Assembly: GCF_001620265.1 (NCBI RefSeq)
Contig: NZ_CP012661.1
Coordinates: forward strand, 3,826,501 to 3,890,500
DNA from: Frigidibacter mobilis
GTDB taxonomy: Bacteria; Pseudomonadota; Alphaproteobacteria; Rhodobacterales; Rhodobacteraceae
Direction of reading: 5' to 3'
DNA length: 64,000 bases
Shown here: positions 1 through 8,012 of the stretch, piece by piece
Numbering within the stretch: the first letter of the stretch is position 1
How the letters are laid out: each line of letters starts with the position of its first letter
Notes under the pieces: generated by a model
Database searches by the model: none
What the model saw: only the letters and a program-made list of their open reading frames with translations
Told to the model about the DNA's origin: nothing
Position numbers and translations under genes: made by a program

Positions 1-90
1 CAGCAGACCGTTCCCATCGGGGTGGTGACGGCCCTGGTCGGCGTGCCGTTCTTCGCCATCATCCTCTATCGCTCGAGGCCCCGCACATGA
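1..90 (+). CDS. Iron/siderophore ABC transporter permease, C-terminal end (FecCD family), partial
   Basis: The window opens inside a reading frame that ends at a TGA at 88-90. The last 29 residues include PIGVVTALVGVPFFAIILYR, the typical final periplasmic-loop and membrane segment of FecCD/BtuC-type permeases. These subunits form the channel of importers for ferric siderophores, heme or cobalamin. The stop overlaps the ATG of the following ATPase by 4 nt (ATGA), so the two are translationally coupled. The rest of the gene lies outside the window, so the substrate cannot be judged. Confidence 0.85.
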   Translation, partial: QQTVPIGVVTALVGVPFFAIILYRSRPRT

Positions 91-851
91 CAGTCGTTGC
101 CGGCAATCTGGTCTGGGGCGTGCGGAACAAGGCCATCCTGTCCGACGTCTCGCTGTCGGTGGCACAGGGAGAAACGCTCGGTCTGATCGGGCCGAATGGG
201 TCCGGCAAGTCGTCGCTGTTGCGCCTGCTTGCCGGACTGAAGCGGCCGCAATCGGGTCGGGTCAAGATCAACGGGCAGGACATCGCCACCGTGCCGCGCC
301 GGGCGCTGGCACGGCAGGTGGCCTTCGTTCAGCAGAACGCGGCGACCGATACCAATGTCTCTGTCCGCGATGTGGTGCGGCTGGGGCGCACACCGCACCG
401 CTCTGCCCTGTCGGGTTGGTCTGCCGCCGACGAGGCCGCAGTGTCCGGCGCGCTCGCATCTGTGGGCATGGGGGACCACGTGGCGCAGGCGTGGCAGACG
501 CTGTCGGGCGGTGAACGTCAGCGCGTCCATATCGCGCGGGCGCTGGCACAGGCCCCCCGCGTCATGTTTCTGGACGAACCCACCAACCACCTCGACATCC
601 AGCATCAGATCGAAATCCTGCGCATGGTGCGGGATCTGGACCTGACCAGCATCGTAGCCCTCCATGACCTGAACCTCGCGGCGATGTTCTGCGACCGCAT
701 CCTCGTGTTGCAAGCGGGCCGCGTCGTGGCATGCGGGGGCCCGGGCGATGTGCTGACCGAAGACCTGCTGCACCGCATTTTCCGGGTTCAGGCAGAGGTG
801 AGCCCATCGGCGGATGGAGCCCGGCCCCATATCCGCTTCCGGGCGGGCTGA
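87..851 (+). CDS. ABC transporter ATP-binding protein, FecE/HmuV-like (iron-complex import)
   Basis: This 254-aa cytoplasmic ATPase energises the permease encoded just upstream. Walker A GPNGSGKS lies at residues 35-42, the signature LSGGERQRV at 139-147, Walker B with D-loop VMFLDEPTNHLD at 159-170, and the switch histidine is H193 (ALHDLN). The length and the NHLD D-loop fit the siderophore/heme/B12 importer ATPases (FecE, FhuC, HmuV, BtuD). The start is the ATG that overlaps the permease stop. The binding protein is not in the window, so the choice between siderophore, heme and cobalamin stays open; a ferric siderophore is the most common case. Confidence 0.9.
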   Translation: MTVVAGNLVWGVRNKAILSDVSLSVAQGETLGLIGPNGSGKSSLLRLLAGLKRPQSGRVKINGQDIATVPRRALARQVAFVQQNAATDTNVSVRDVVRLGRTPHRSALSGWSAADEAAVSGALASVGMGDHVAQAWQTLSGGERQRVHIARALAQAPRVMFLDEPTNHLDIQHQIEILRMVRDLDLTSIVALHDLNLAAMFCDRILVLQAGRVVACGGPGDVLTEDLLHRIFRVQAEVSPSADGARPHIRFRAG

Positions 852-1205
852 CCGCTCACGCGGATCATCCTGCTGCCAAACGGCGGAGAGACCGTGGCCG
901 AACTGCACGACGCGCCGGTGATGCTGGATGGCGAGGTCGAGCCTGCAACCCAGCTTGAGGGATGGCGGGGGCGGAACTGGAACACTGGCTGGGGCAGGTC
1001 GGATCGGCAGATGCGGCTGTGCAATGTGACGCAGGCAAGGGCGGCCAGGATAGCGGGGATAGCACAAGTCAGCCGATATGTCGGGCAAGATCGAGACATC
1101 TGCGATGCCATGCGTCGGAAAGGACTGTGGGGCCGCCCGCCGCCTTCGCCATGCCCTCACTCCGCAACGGGACCCAAAAGGCAAAACCAGAACCCGAAAT
1201 CTGGC
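852..1205. other. Intergenic region without a supported gene
   Basis: About 350 bp separate the convergent ends of the iron ATPase and the DUF2235 gene. Open frames exist on both strands (for example 788-1111 minus) but none has a ribosome-binding site or a recognisable motif, and one merely continues antisense through the DUF2235 gene. No clear hairpin-plus-T-run terminator was seen. Confidence 0.5.
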
Positions 1206-2381
1206 TCAGACTGGATAAAGGGTGGGGGTAATGTCAGGCTGGCCCTCCACGCGGTGGTCACTGGGCAGGTTCGCGGGCAGCTGTCCCGTCGCATCGGCGC
1301 GGCGGATGACCGAGGCGTGAACGCGCGCGCCGGGCGGGACACCGCGCAGCCGGGCGCGGGTCCGTTTCAGCCCCTCACCCTTGGCCGGAAGCGGCAGGTA
1401 TTCGAGCAGCTGCCACCCCCGTGTCATCGAGTCGTTGATATCGGCAAAGGCGTCCGGCGCGACATAGGGCTGCCCCTCATGCGCGCCCTTCACCAGCCGG
1501 TTGACCGTCTGGGTAATGTAGTCGAGGCCAAGCGCCTTCGTCTCCTCGATCATCCACAGCAGCGGGATCTTGGCGAGGCCCGACACAGTTTCGGGCCAGC
1601 CGCCGCCGACATCGCCATGGGTGCCGGTGAACCAGACCTCGCGCGAATCCTGCGGCATGGCGCTGCCGGGCTGGAAGCGCTGCGGCAGATGCTCGCCGCC
1701 CTCGGGCCAAAGCACGGGTTTGAACATCCGCCGCCGCTCGTCCAGCGCGACGGCATGGCGCAGATGCGCGACCGAGGGGTTGCGCGAGGTGAAGGCGTGG
1801 TGGCGCAGCTGCGGCAGCAGCCCGCGCCCGGGCTCGATCACCGAGGAGACGGTATCGAACAGGCCGAGCAGATGGATCGGCGGGCGGTCGGGGTCCAGAA
1901 TGCGCTCGTAAAGCCGCACCTCGGCGAAGTCATGCGCCTGCTCCGCCTCGCCGATGCGCTTGTAGGCGCGCCAGGCGTGGTCCAGCAGGTTCAGGTTGCG
2001 CCGCTGCAGCAGGCCGATGGCGTGGATGAACCCGGCCAGCATCCGCGCGGTATAGGCCCCGCGCGAGAAGCCGAAGATGCAGATGCGGTCGCGCTCAGCC
2101 CCCGCTGCCTTGCCGTCATCGTAATTGTCGACGAGGAAGCGGTAGGCCTCCTTGACGTTGTCGTCGATGCCCATGCCGGTGGCCATGCCCCAGAGTTCCG
2201 AGGCCTGCTGCGCCAGTTTCGAGCACGTTCCCTGCGCGCCGATCGTGCCCACCCCGGGGTCGTAATACACGACCTGGGTGTCCGATTTCCGCAGGCAGCC
2301 ATAGAGCCGCAGGATATTGGTCCGCTGGTCCGAGATCGTGTTCGACGTGCCGTCCAGCAGCAGGACCAGGGCTTTGGGCAT
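1206..2381 (-). CDS. DUF2235 alpha/beta-hydrolase (Tle1-like phospholipase family)
   Basis: A 391-aa protein with the DUF2235 architecture. It begins MPKALVLLLDGTSNT. The nucleophile elbow is GFSRGAYTAR (Ser106 in GFSRG), a conserved LFDTVSS lies at 174-180, and THGDVGGGWP is near 254-263 (His255, Asp257). Known relatives include type VI secretion phospholipase effectors (Tle1) and many uncharacterised housekeeping proteins. No signal peptide is visible and no VgrG, PAAR or immunity gene flanks it, so an effector role is not supported here. An AAAGGAG ribosome-binding site precedes the ATG on the minus strand. It is convergent with the iron transporter and appears monocistronic. Confidence 0.85.
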   Translation of the reverse strand: MPKALVLLLDGTSNTISDQRTNILRLYGCLRKSDTQVVYYDPGVGTIGAQGTCSKLAQQASELWGMATGMGIDDNVKEAYRFLVDNYDDGKAAGAERDRICIFGFSRGAYTARMLAGFIHAIGLLQRRNLNLLDHAWRAYKRIGEAEQAHDFAEVRLYERILDPDRPPIHLLGLFDTVSSVIEPGRGLLPQLRHHAFTSRNPSVAHLRHAVALDERRRMFKPVLWPEGGEHLPQRFQPGSAMPQDSREVWFTGTHGDVGGGWPETVSGLAKIPLLWMIEETKALGLDYITQTVNRLVKGAHEGQPYVAPDAFADINDSMTRGWQLLEYLPLPAKGEGLKRTRARLRGVPPGARVHASVIRRADATGQLPANLPSDHRVEGQPDITPTLYPV

Positions 2382-2638
2382 TGCAGCTCCTTTCGGATCA
2401 AGCCTCGCGGGACAGATTGGTGGCCCAGTGGCGCAGCGTCATGACCTGCCACTGTCTTTCATCCAGCCGTGGCCGGAGCCGCTTGTTCATTTACGCCTTT
2501 CGGCGCGGGTTGGGCAATCGCCCGGCGCGCGGAACTCTCGTCGCGTGCAGCGGGTCGCCACCCGCTACGAACCGCCATCTTGCCGCCGCAATGATCTGGC
2601 TACGATGAATGTCGATCCGGCCTAGCTTCGGCCCCGAG

Positions 2639-3559
2639 TCAGCGGGGCGGACCGCCGCGCAGCGCCTCGATCTGGGCCAGCTCGTCCATGTGCAGCAACG
2701 ACCCGTCGCGGCTCTGGCGGACCTTCTGCATGTGGGCGCGGGGGCTGAGCCCCATGATCCGCTTGAACATCCGCGAGAAGTAATAGGGATCGGCATAGCC
2801 CACCTCCGCCGCGGTCTGGCCGACAGAGGCGCCGCTTTCAAGGTAATGCATCGCCCGTTCCATCCGCTTGAATTCCTGGAACTTGCGCGGGGTGCGGCCC
2901 ACGCGCTTCTGGAACTCGCGCAGGAAATAGTCGCGGTTGTAGGGCGCGTCCGCCACCACCGCCTCGGCAATGCTGTCATCCAGCGGATCGGCGGCGATGC
3001 GGGTCGCGGCCACCATCACGCTCAGCTCGATCTGGTCAGGCCGGTTCGGCAGGAAGGCGCGCTGGTCGCGCCAGGCAAGGAAGGCATCGTCGACATAGGC
3101 GATCAGCAGCAGCATGAAGGCATGGTGCTGTGCCAGGGTCAGCGAAGAGGGTGGCGCCGTCTGGTAGAACTGGCGCACCAGCGGGCCGAACGTCTCCCAC
3201 CGTGACAGGCGGACCTTGGGGCGCAGCGTCATCTGTGCCAGCAGGTCATACTTGCCGTGGATCTCCAGCATGAAATGCTGGGCGATGCCGGTATAGGTCA
3301 CGGTGCCGGCGTTGAAACCCACGAACCGGGTGTCGCGCGGGATCAGCATCGCCTCGCCGGGCCGCAGGGTCCGGTCCTCGCCGCCGATCAGATAGCGGCC
3401 TTCGCCGGTCAGGCAGATCACCAGATCATCGACCGGGTTCACCTTGTCCACCGACCAGCTGCTGGAATGCTGCATCTTGATGGTGGACCGTGTCAGCGTC
3501 AGCGTCAGCGCGGCCGGGGGAATCTGGGCCAGAACCCCACCTTCTATTTCATCCATCAT
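2639..3559 (-). CDS. AraC-family transcriptional regulator of the pectic-sugar locus
   Basis: 306 aa. The N-terminal part (about residues 20-150) has the pattern of an AraC-type sugar-sensing cupin (for example CLTGEGRYLIGGEDRTLRPG). The C-terminal 100 residues carry the two helix-turn-helix motifs, the second recognisable as EVGYADPYYFSRMFKRIMGL. A GAGGGG ribosome-binding site sits 4 nt before the ATG. The gene is divergent from the adjacent sugar ABC operon, the usual arrangement for a local inducer-responsive activator; that it controls this operon is inferred from position. The spacer 3560-3701 should hold the shared control region, but no operator was pinned down. Confidence 0.88.
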   Translation of the reverse strand: MMDEIEGGVLAQIPPAALTLTLTRSTIKMQHSSSWSVDKVNPVDDLVICLTGEGRYLIGGEDRTLRPGEAMLIPRDTRFVGFNAGTVTYTGIAQHFMLEIHGKYDLLAQMTLRPKVRLSRWETFGPLVRQFYQTAPPSSLTLAQHHAFMLLLIAYVDDAFLAWRDQRAFLPNRPDQIELSVMVAATRIAADPLDDSIAEAVVADAPYNRDYFLREFQKRVGRTPRKFQEFKRMERAMHYLESGASVGQTAAEVGYADPYYFSRMFKRIMGLSPRAHMQKVRQSRDGSLLHMDELAQIEALRGGPPR

Positions 3560-3701
3560 TTTCCCCTCGTTTGTGAATTCACGGGCTGTCTGGGAAAGGG
3601 TCTAGTGGCCATAGCGCTGCCGGGCCTTCACCTGAGGGGCCAGATTATCAAAACGGCAGCAGCGGGCCAGTACCCGCGGTCAACCTGGGGAGGAGACCAG
3701 T

Positions 3702-3755
3702 TTGCAGATGATCGACATTGTCGAGCCCCTTGCCATTGCGGGGACCCCGGCATGA
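3702..3755 (+). CDS. Possible short upstream ORF coupled to the sugar permease
   Basis: A strong Shine-Dalgarno (GGGGAGGAG, 3687-3695) does not serve the permease ATG at 3752 directly. It sits 6 nt before a TTG (3702) and 12 nt before an in-frame ATG (3708), which open a 15-17 codon frame ending IVEPLAIAGTPA. The TGA of this frame (3753-3755) overlaps the permease ATG (3752). The layout is that of a translationally coupled leader ORF. Alternatively it is the displaced N-terminus of the permease after a frameshift. Both readings are inference. Confidence 0.35.
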   Translation: MQMIDIVEPLAIAGTPA

Positions 3756-4633
3756 CGGGCCACCGCCTTCTGGGGCTGGCCTATCTGGCGCCCTATATCC
3801 TGGGGCTGATGCTGTTCACGATGATCCCGTTCGGGGTGTCTTTCTACCTCAGCTTCACCGATTACAACCTGATGAGTTCGCCACGTTGGGCAGGCTTGCA
3901 GAACTACATCGACCTGTTCACCAATGACCGGACCTTCCGCCGTTCGCTGTCGGTGACGCTGCTCTATGTGTTCATCACCGTGCCGCTGAAGCTGGCCTTC
4001 GCGCTGTTTGTCGCACAGATCCTCAGCTACAAGATGAAGGGCATAAACCTCTTCCGCACCGCCTTCTATGTGCCGTCGATCCTGGGCGGGTCCATCGCCA
4101 TCGCGGTGCTGTGGCGCTACCTCTTCTCGCAGGAGGGGCTGGTGAACATGGGTATCGCCCTGATCGGGCTGGAGCCGGTGAACTGGTTCGGCGACCCCAC
4201 CAATGCGCTCATCACCATCACGCTGCTGCGCTGCTGGCAGTTCGGGTCGGCGATGGTGATCTTCCTGGCCGCGCTGCAATCCATCGACAAATCGCTGTAC
4301 GAGGCGGCGGCGATAGACGGGGCGAACCGCGTCCACAGCTTCGTGTTCATCACCCTCCCGCTCATCACGCCGGTGATCTTCTTCAACCTGATCATGCAGA
4401 TGGTGCAGGCGTTCCAGGAGTTCAACGGGCCCTACATCATCACCCAGGGCGGGCCGTTGAAATCCACCTATCTGCTGCCGCTCTACATCTATGACGAGGC
4501 CTTCAAGAAATTCAACATGGGCTACGCCTCGGCCATCGCCTGGGTGCTGTTCCTCATCATCATGGCGCTGACCATCGTGGCCTTCTGGTCCTCGAAGAAG
4601 TGGGTCTACTACGCCGGCGACAAGAGGAACTAA
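3752..4633 (+). CDS. Sugar ABC transporter permease (UgpA/MalF type)
   Basis: 293 aa, beginning MTGHRLLGLAYLAPYILGL, with about six hydrophobic segments. The EAA motif typical of CUT1 permeases is present: EAAAIDGANRVHSFVFITLP, where the EAA--DG core docks the ATPase. CUT1 systems import oligosaccharides and glycerol-phosphates. Only ATG 3752 is a Met-type start in this frame near the homologous N-terminus; the open frame extends far upstream only as antisense to araC. It is followed after 3 nt by the second permease. With GH28 and GH105 genes in the same run, the likely substrate is a galacturonide oligomer. Confidence 0.9.
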   Translation: MTGHRLLGLAYLAPYILGLMLFTMIPFGVSFYLSFTDYNLMSSPRWAGLQNYIDLFTNDRTFRRSLSVTLLYVFITVPLKLAFALFVAQILSYKMKGINLFRTAFYVPSILGGSIAIAVLWRYLFSQEGLVNMGIALIGLEPVNWFGDPTNALITITLLRCWQFGSAMVIFLAALQSIDKSLYEAAAIDGANRVHSFVFITLPLITPVIFFNLIMQMVQAFQEFNGPYIITQGGPLKSTYLLPLYIYDEAFKKFNMGYASAIAWVLFLIIMALTIVAFWSSKKWVYYAGDKRN

Positions 4634-4636
4634 GCG

Positions 4637-5536
4637 ATGACACATGATACATCCCTGGCCCTGCAAGATGCCACCGCCCTGCACCTGCGTCGGCGGGCCC
4701 GCAACGCCCGCATCGGCGCCGGCCTACGCTACCTGCTGCTGAGCGTTGTCGGCCTGGTCATGCTCTATCCGCTGATCTGGCTGGTCGGCGCCTCGTTCAA
4801 GACCAATTCCGAGATCTTCGCCAATCCCGGCTTCCTCCCCGGCAAGCCGACGCTGGATGGCTATATCAACGGCTGGCAGACCTCGACGCCCTACACATTC
4901 GGCCGGTTCTTCTGGAACAGCTTCCTCATCATCCTGCCCAAGGTGATCGGCACCGCGATTTCCTGCACGCTGGTCGCCTATGCCTTTGCTCGCTTCGACT
5001 TCCCGTTCAAGAGACTGCTGTTCAGCACGGTCATCGCAACGCTGCTGCTTCCCAACGTGGTGACGCGGATCCCGCAATACCTGCTGTTCCGCGATCTGGG
5101 CTGGCTGGACAGCTTCCTGCCACTCTGGGTGCCCTCGGCGATGGCGGGGGACGCGTTCTTCGTGTTCATGCTCGTGCAGTTCCTGCGCGCCATCCCGCGC
5201 GACATGGAAGAGGCTGCACGGGTCGACGGGGCAAATTCCCTGCAGGTGCTGGTCTTCATCGTGGTGCCGATGCTGGGACCGGCGCTGATCTCTGTGTGCC
5301 TGTTCCAGTTCATGTGGACGATGAACGATTTCCTCGGGCCGCTGATCTACATTTCGTCGGTCGATAAATATCCCGTCAGCCTCGCGTTGAAGCTGTCGAT
5401 AGACACCACGGAATCCTTCGAATGGAACCGCATCCTGGCGATGTCGGTGCTCACGATCCTGCCCGCGCTGGTCGTGTTCTTTGCAGCCCAGAAATACTTC
5501 ATCGAGGGCATCTCGGCGGGCGGAGTGAAAGGCTGA
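4637..5536 (+). CDS. Sugar ABC transporter permease (UgpE/MalG type)
   Basis: 299 aa and the partner of the preceding permease. The first membrane segment is near residues 31-50 (YLLLSVVGLVMLYPLIWLVG), and the EAA loop reads MEEAARVDGANSLQVLVFIV. Length and motif fit the second CUT1 permease. It starts 3 nt after the upstream stop and ends 2 nt before the ATPase ATG, so the three genes are cotranscribed. Together the two permeases form the transmembrane pathway for the sugar delivered by the binding protein at 6687-7940. Confidence 0.92.
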   Translation: MTHDTSLALQDATALHLRRRARNARIGAGLRYLLLSVVGLVMLYPLIWLVGASFKTNSEIFANPGFLPGKPTLDGYINGWQTSTPYTFGRFFWNSFLIILPKVIGTAISCTLVAYAFARFDFPFKRLLFSTVIATLLLPNVVTRIPQYLLFRDLGWLDSFLPLWVPSAMAGDAFFVFMLVQFLRAIPRDMEEAARVDGANSLQVLVFIVVPMLGPALISVCLFQFMWTMNDFLGPLIYISSVDKYPVSLALKLSIDTTESFEWNRILAMSVLTILPALVVFFAAQKYFIEGISAGGVKG

Positions 5537-5538
5537 TC

Positions 5539-6657
5539 ATGGCACGAGTCGAGCTGAACAATCTGGAAAAGACCTATGGCGGCGGTTTCAAGGCCGTGCA
5601 CGGGATCAACCTGCATATCGAGGATGGCGAGTTCATGGTGCTGGTTGGCCCCTCGGGCTGCGCCAAGTCCACCACGCTGCGCATGGTCGCCGGACTGGAA
5701 GAGATCACCGGCGGCGAGGTGAAGATCGGGGGACGCGTGGTGAACACGCTGCCGCCGGGCCAGAGGTCCATTGCGATGGTGTTCCAGAACTACGCGCTTT
5801 ACCCCCACATGAAGGTACGCGGCAACCTCGGCTTCGGCCTGCGCCTGCAAGGCAAGCACAAGGCCGAGATTGCGGCGGCCACGGCCGAAGTGGCAAAGAT
5901 CCTCGAGATCGAGCCGCTGCTGGACCGGCTGCCCAAGCAGCTGTCGGGCGGGCAGGCGCAGCGGGTGGCCTTGGGCCGCGCCCTTATCAAGAAACCCGGC
6001 GTGTTCCTGTTCGATGAACCGCTGTCGAACCTGGATGCCAAGCTCCGCGCCTCGATGCGGGTACGCATCACCGACCTGCACCGCAAGCTGAAAGCGGGGG
6101 GTATGTCCACCACGGTGATCTACGTCACCCATGACCAAACCGAAGCGATGACGATGGGCGACCGCATCTGCGTGATGAACGCGGGTGAGATCATGCAGGT
6201 GGCCGATCCCAAGACGCTGTACAACCGCCCCGCCAACCTGTTCGTCGCCGGCTTCATCGGCAGCCCCGAGATGAACCTGGTGGAGGGGCGGATGACGCAA
6301 GGATCCGCCCCTGCCTTCCAGCTGGGCGATCAGTCGATCCCACTGACGCCGCAGGTCACGGACCGCCTGACCTCGGTCCCGCAGGACGCGGTGCTTGGCA
6401 TCCGCCCACAGCATCTGCGCGCCGCCCAGGCCTCGGATCCGGGGGCGGTGAAGGCCCGCATCGCGCATGTCGAGTTCATGGGGCACGAGGTTTACCTGCA
6501 CGCCGATATCGGCACCGCACGGGTGATCTCGGTGCTTGGCGCGGCGGAGTATGAGGCGCTGGACCGCGCCGGCGACACGGTGCAGCTGGTCGCCGACCAG
6601 ACCTGGCTGCACATCTTCGACAAGCACGACGGCGCCAATGTCTCGCTGGCCCGCTGA
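5539..6657 (+). CDS. Sugar ABC transporter ATP-binding protein (UgpC/MsmX-like)
   Basis: 372 aa, normal for CUT1 ATPases with a C-terminal TOBE/regulatory domain. Walker A at 37-45 reads GPSGCAKST, so the usual glycine before the catalytic lysine is alanine. The signature is LSGGQAQRVALGRAL, Walker B is VFLFDEPLSNLD, and the H-loop is VTHDQTEAMTMGDR. Residues from about 240 on form the OB-fold region. ATG 5539 begins the conserved MARVELNNLEKTYGG. It lies 2 nt after the permease stop. It hydrolyses ATP on the cytoplasmic face to drive sugar import. Confidence 0.93.
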   Translation: MARVELNNLEKTYGGGFKAVHGINLHIEDGEFMVLVGPSGCAKSTTLRMVAGLEEITGGEVKIGGRVVNTLPPGQRSIAMVFQNYALYPHMKVRGNLGFGLRLQGKHKAEIAAATAEVAKILEIEPLLDRLPKQLSGGQAQRVALGRALIKKPGVFLFDEPLSNLDAKLRASMRVRITDLHRKLKAGGMSTTVIYVTHDQTEAMTMGDRICVMNAGEIMQVADPKTLYNRPANLFVAGFIGSPEMNLVEGRMTQGSAPAFQLGDQSIPLTPQVTDRLTSVPQDAVLGIRPQHLRAAQASDPGAVKARIAHVEFMGHEVYLHADIGTARVISVLGAAEYEALDRAGDTVQLVADQTWLHIFDKHDGANVSLAR

Positions 6658-6686
6658 GCCCGACAGATGACCCAAGGGAGGAACCT

Positions 6687-7940
6687 ATGAAACATCTGCT
6701 CTGCACCACAACCACGCTGCTCGCCCTGGCCGGGGCTGCGAATGCCGCCGATCTGCGCATGTCCTGGTGGGGCGGCGACAGCCGCCACATCGCCACGCAA
6801 GCAGCGCTAAAGGCCTGCGGCGAGAAGCACGGCCATGTCATCGCGCCGGAGTTTACCGGGTTCGACGGTTATCTGGAAAAGCTGACGACGCAGATGGCAG
6901 GCGGCACCGAAGCCGATATCGTGCAGGTCAACTGGCCCTGGCTGCCGCTGTTCTCGATCAACGGGGGCGGCTTTGCCGACCTTCGCAAGCTGGAAGGCAT
7001 CGACCTTGACCAGTGGAGCGAGGAACAACTGGGATCGGCCAGCATGAACGGTGTGCTGAACGGGCTGCCCGTGTCGACCACCGGGCGGGTGTTCTTCTTC
7101 AACCAGACCACCTTTGACGCCGCCGGCCTGCCGCTGCCCAAGACGTGGGGTGAACTGTTCTCCACCGCGCCCGTGCTGCGGGAAAAGCTGGGCGAGGATT
7201 ACCGGCCATTCAACGCGGTCAAGGAAACCGCGATGCTGCTGACCTCGCTGGCCATCGCCCAGAAGACCGGCAAGGACCTGATCGACCCCACCACCAACCA
7301 GGTGGCCTGGACCCCCGAAGAGCTGACCGAGGGCATCGAGTTCTACGGCAGGCTGATTTCCGAAGGCGTGATCCAGTCGCCCAAGGAAGAGGCCGGCAGC
7401 GGCAATGCCAACCTGTTCGAACAGCGGGCCTGGGCCGAGGGCAAGATAGCGGGCAGCTATGAATGGGACTCCACCTTCGACAAATACGCCGACCCGCTGA
7501 ACGAAGGGCAGGTGCTGGTGCCCGCCGGATTGCTGACGCTTGAGGGCGCCGTGACCGAGGGCGTGTATCGCAAGCCCTCGATGGTGCTCTCGATCTCGAA
7601 GAACTCCCGCAACCCCGAGGCGGCGGCGCAGATCCTGAACTGCCTGATGAACGAGCCGGAGGGAATCGCGGCGCTTGGCGATACGCGGGGGATCCCGTCC
7701 TCGAAGGTGGCGGCCGACTGGCTGGCCGAACAGGGCAAGATCAAGCCCGAGGTTAAGCTGGCCAATGACATCGTGATCGCCGCCGAGGGCCCGCTGGTCT
7801 CGCCCTTCAACGAACATCCCGGTGTGCGGTCGGTGTTTCTCGATACGCTCGAGGAATATGCCTACGGCATGATCGACGCCCCGGGTGCCGCCGAGCAGAT
7901 CATCGGTGGCATCAACAAGACGCTCGCCCAGTTCAAGTGA
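6687..7940 (+). CDS. Sugar ABC transporter substrate-binding protein
   Basis: 417 aa with a clear Sec signal peptide (MKHLLCTTTTLLALAGAANA, cut before ADLRMSWWGG). The mature protein has the family 1 extracellular solute-binding fold, recognisable from WWGGDSRH near the N-terminus, GFDGYLEKLTTQMAGG and DIVQVNWPWLPLFSINGGG. It captures the sugar in the periplasm for the preceding permeases. An AGGGAGG ribosome-binding site precedes the ATG. Unusually for CUT1 operons it comes last, after the ATPase. Pectin-derived di- or trigalacturonate is the likeliest ligand given the next two genes. Confidence 0.93.
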   Translation: MKHLLCTTTTLLALAGAANAADLRMSWWGGDSRHIATQAALKACGEKHGHVIAPEFTGFDGYLEKLTTQMAGGTEADIVQVNWPWLPLFSINGGGFADLRKLEGIDLDQWSEEQLGSASMNGVLNGLPVSTTGRVFFFNQTTFDAAGLPLPKTWGELFSTAPVLREKLGEDYRPFNAVKETAMLLTSLAIAQKTGKDLIDPTTNQVAWTPEELTEGIEFYGRLISEGVIQSPKEEAGSGNANLFEQRAWAEGKIAGSYEWDSTFDKYADPLNEGQVLVPAGLLTLEGAVTEGVYRKPSMVLSISKNSRNPEAAAQILNCLMNEPEGIAALGDTRGIPSSKVAADWLAEQGKIKPEVKLANDIVIAAEGPLVSPFNEHPGVRSVFLDTLEEYAYGMIDAPGAAEQIIGGINKTLAQFK

Positions 7941-8012
7941 CCTGACAGCAGCGACGGCCCGAACCCCGGACCGCCGCGGACCCTCCAACCCCTCTCGCCA
8001 GACCCGGACACC

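Noticed and set aside
894..2444. 516-aa plus-strand frame over the DUF2235 gene
   Set aside because: It is the antisense shadow of a well-supported hydrolase.
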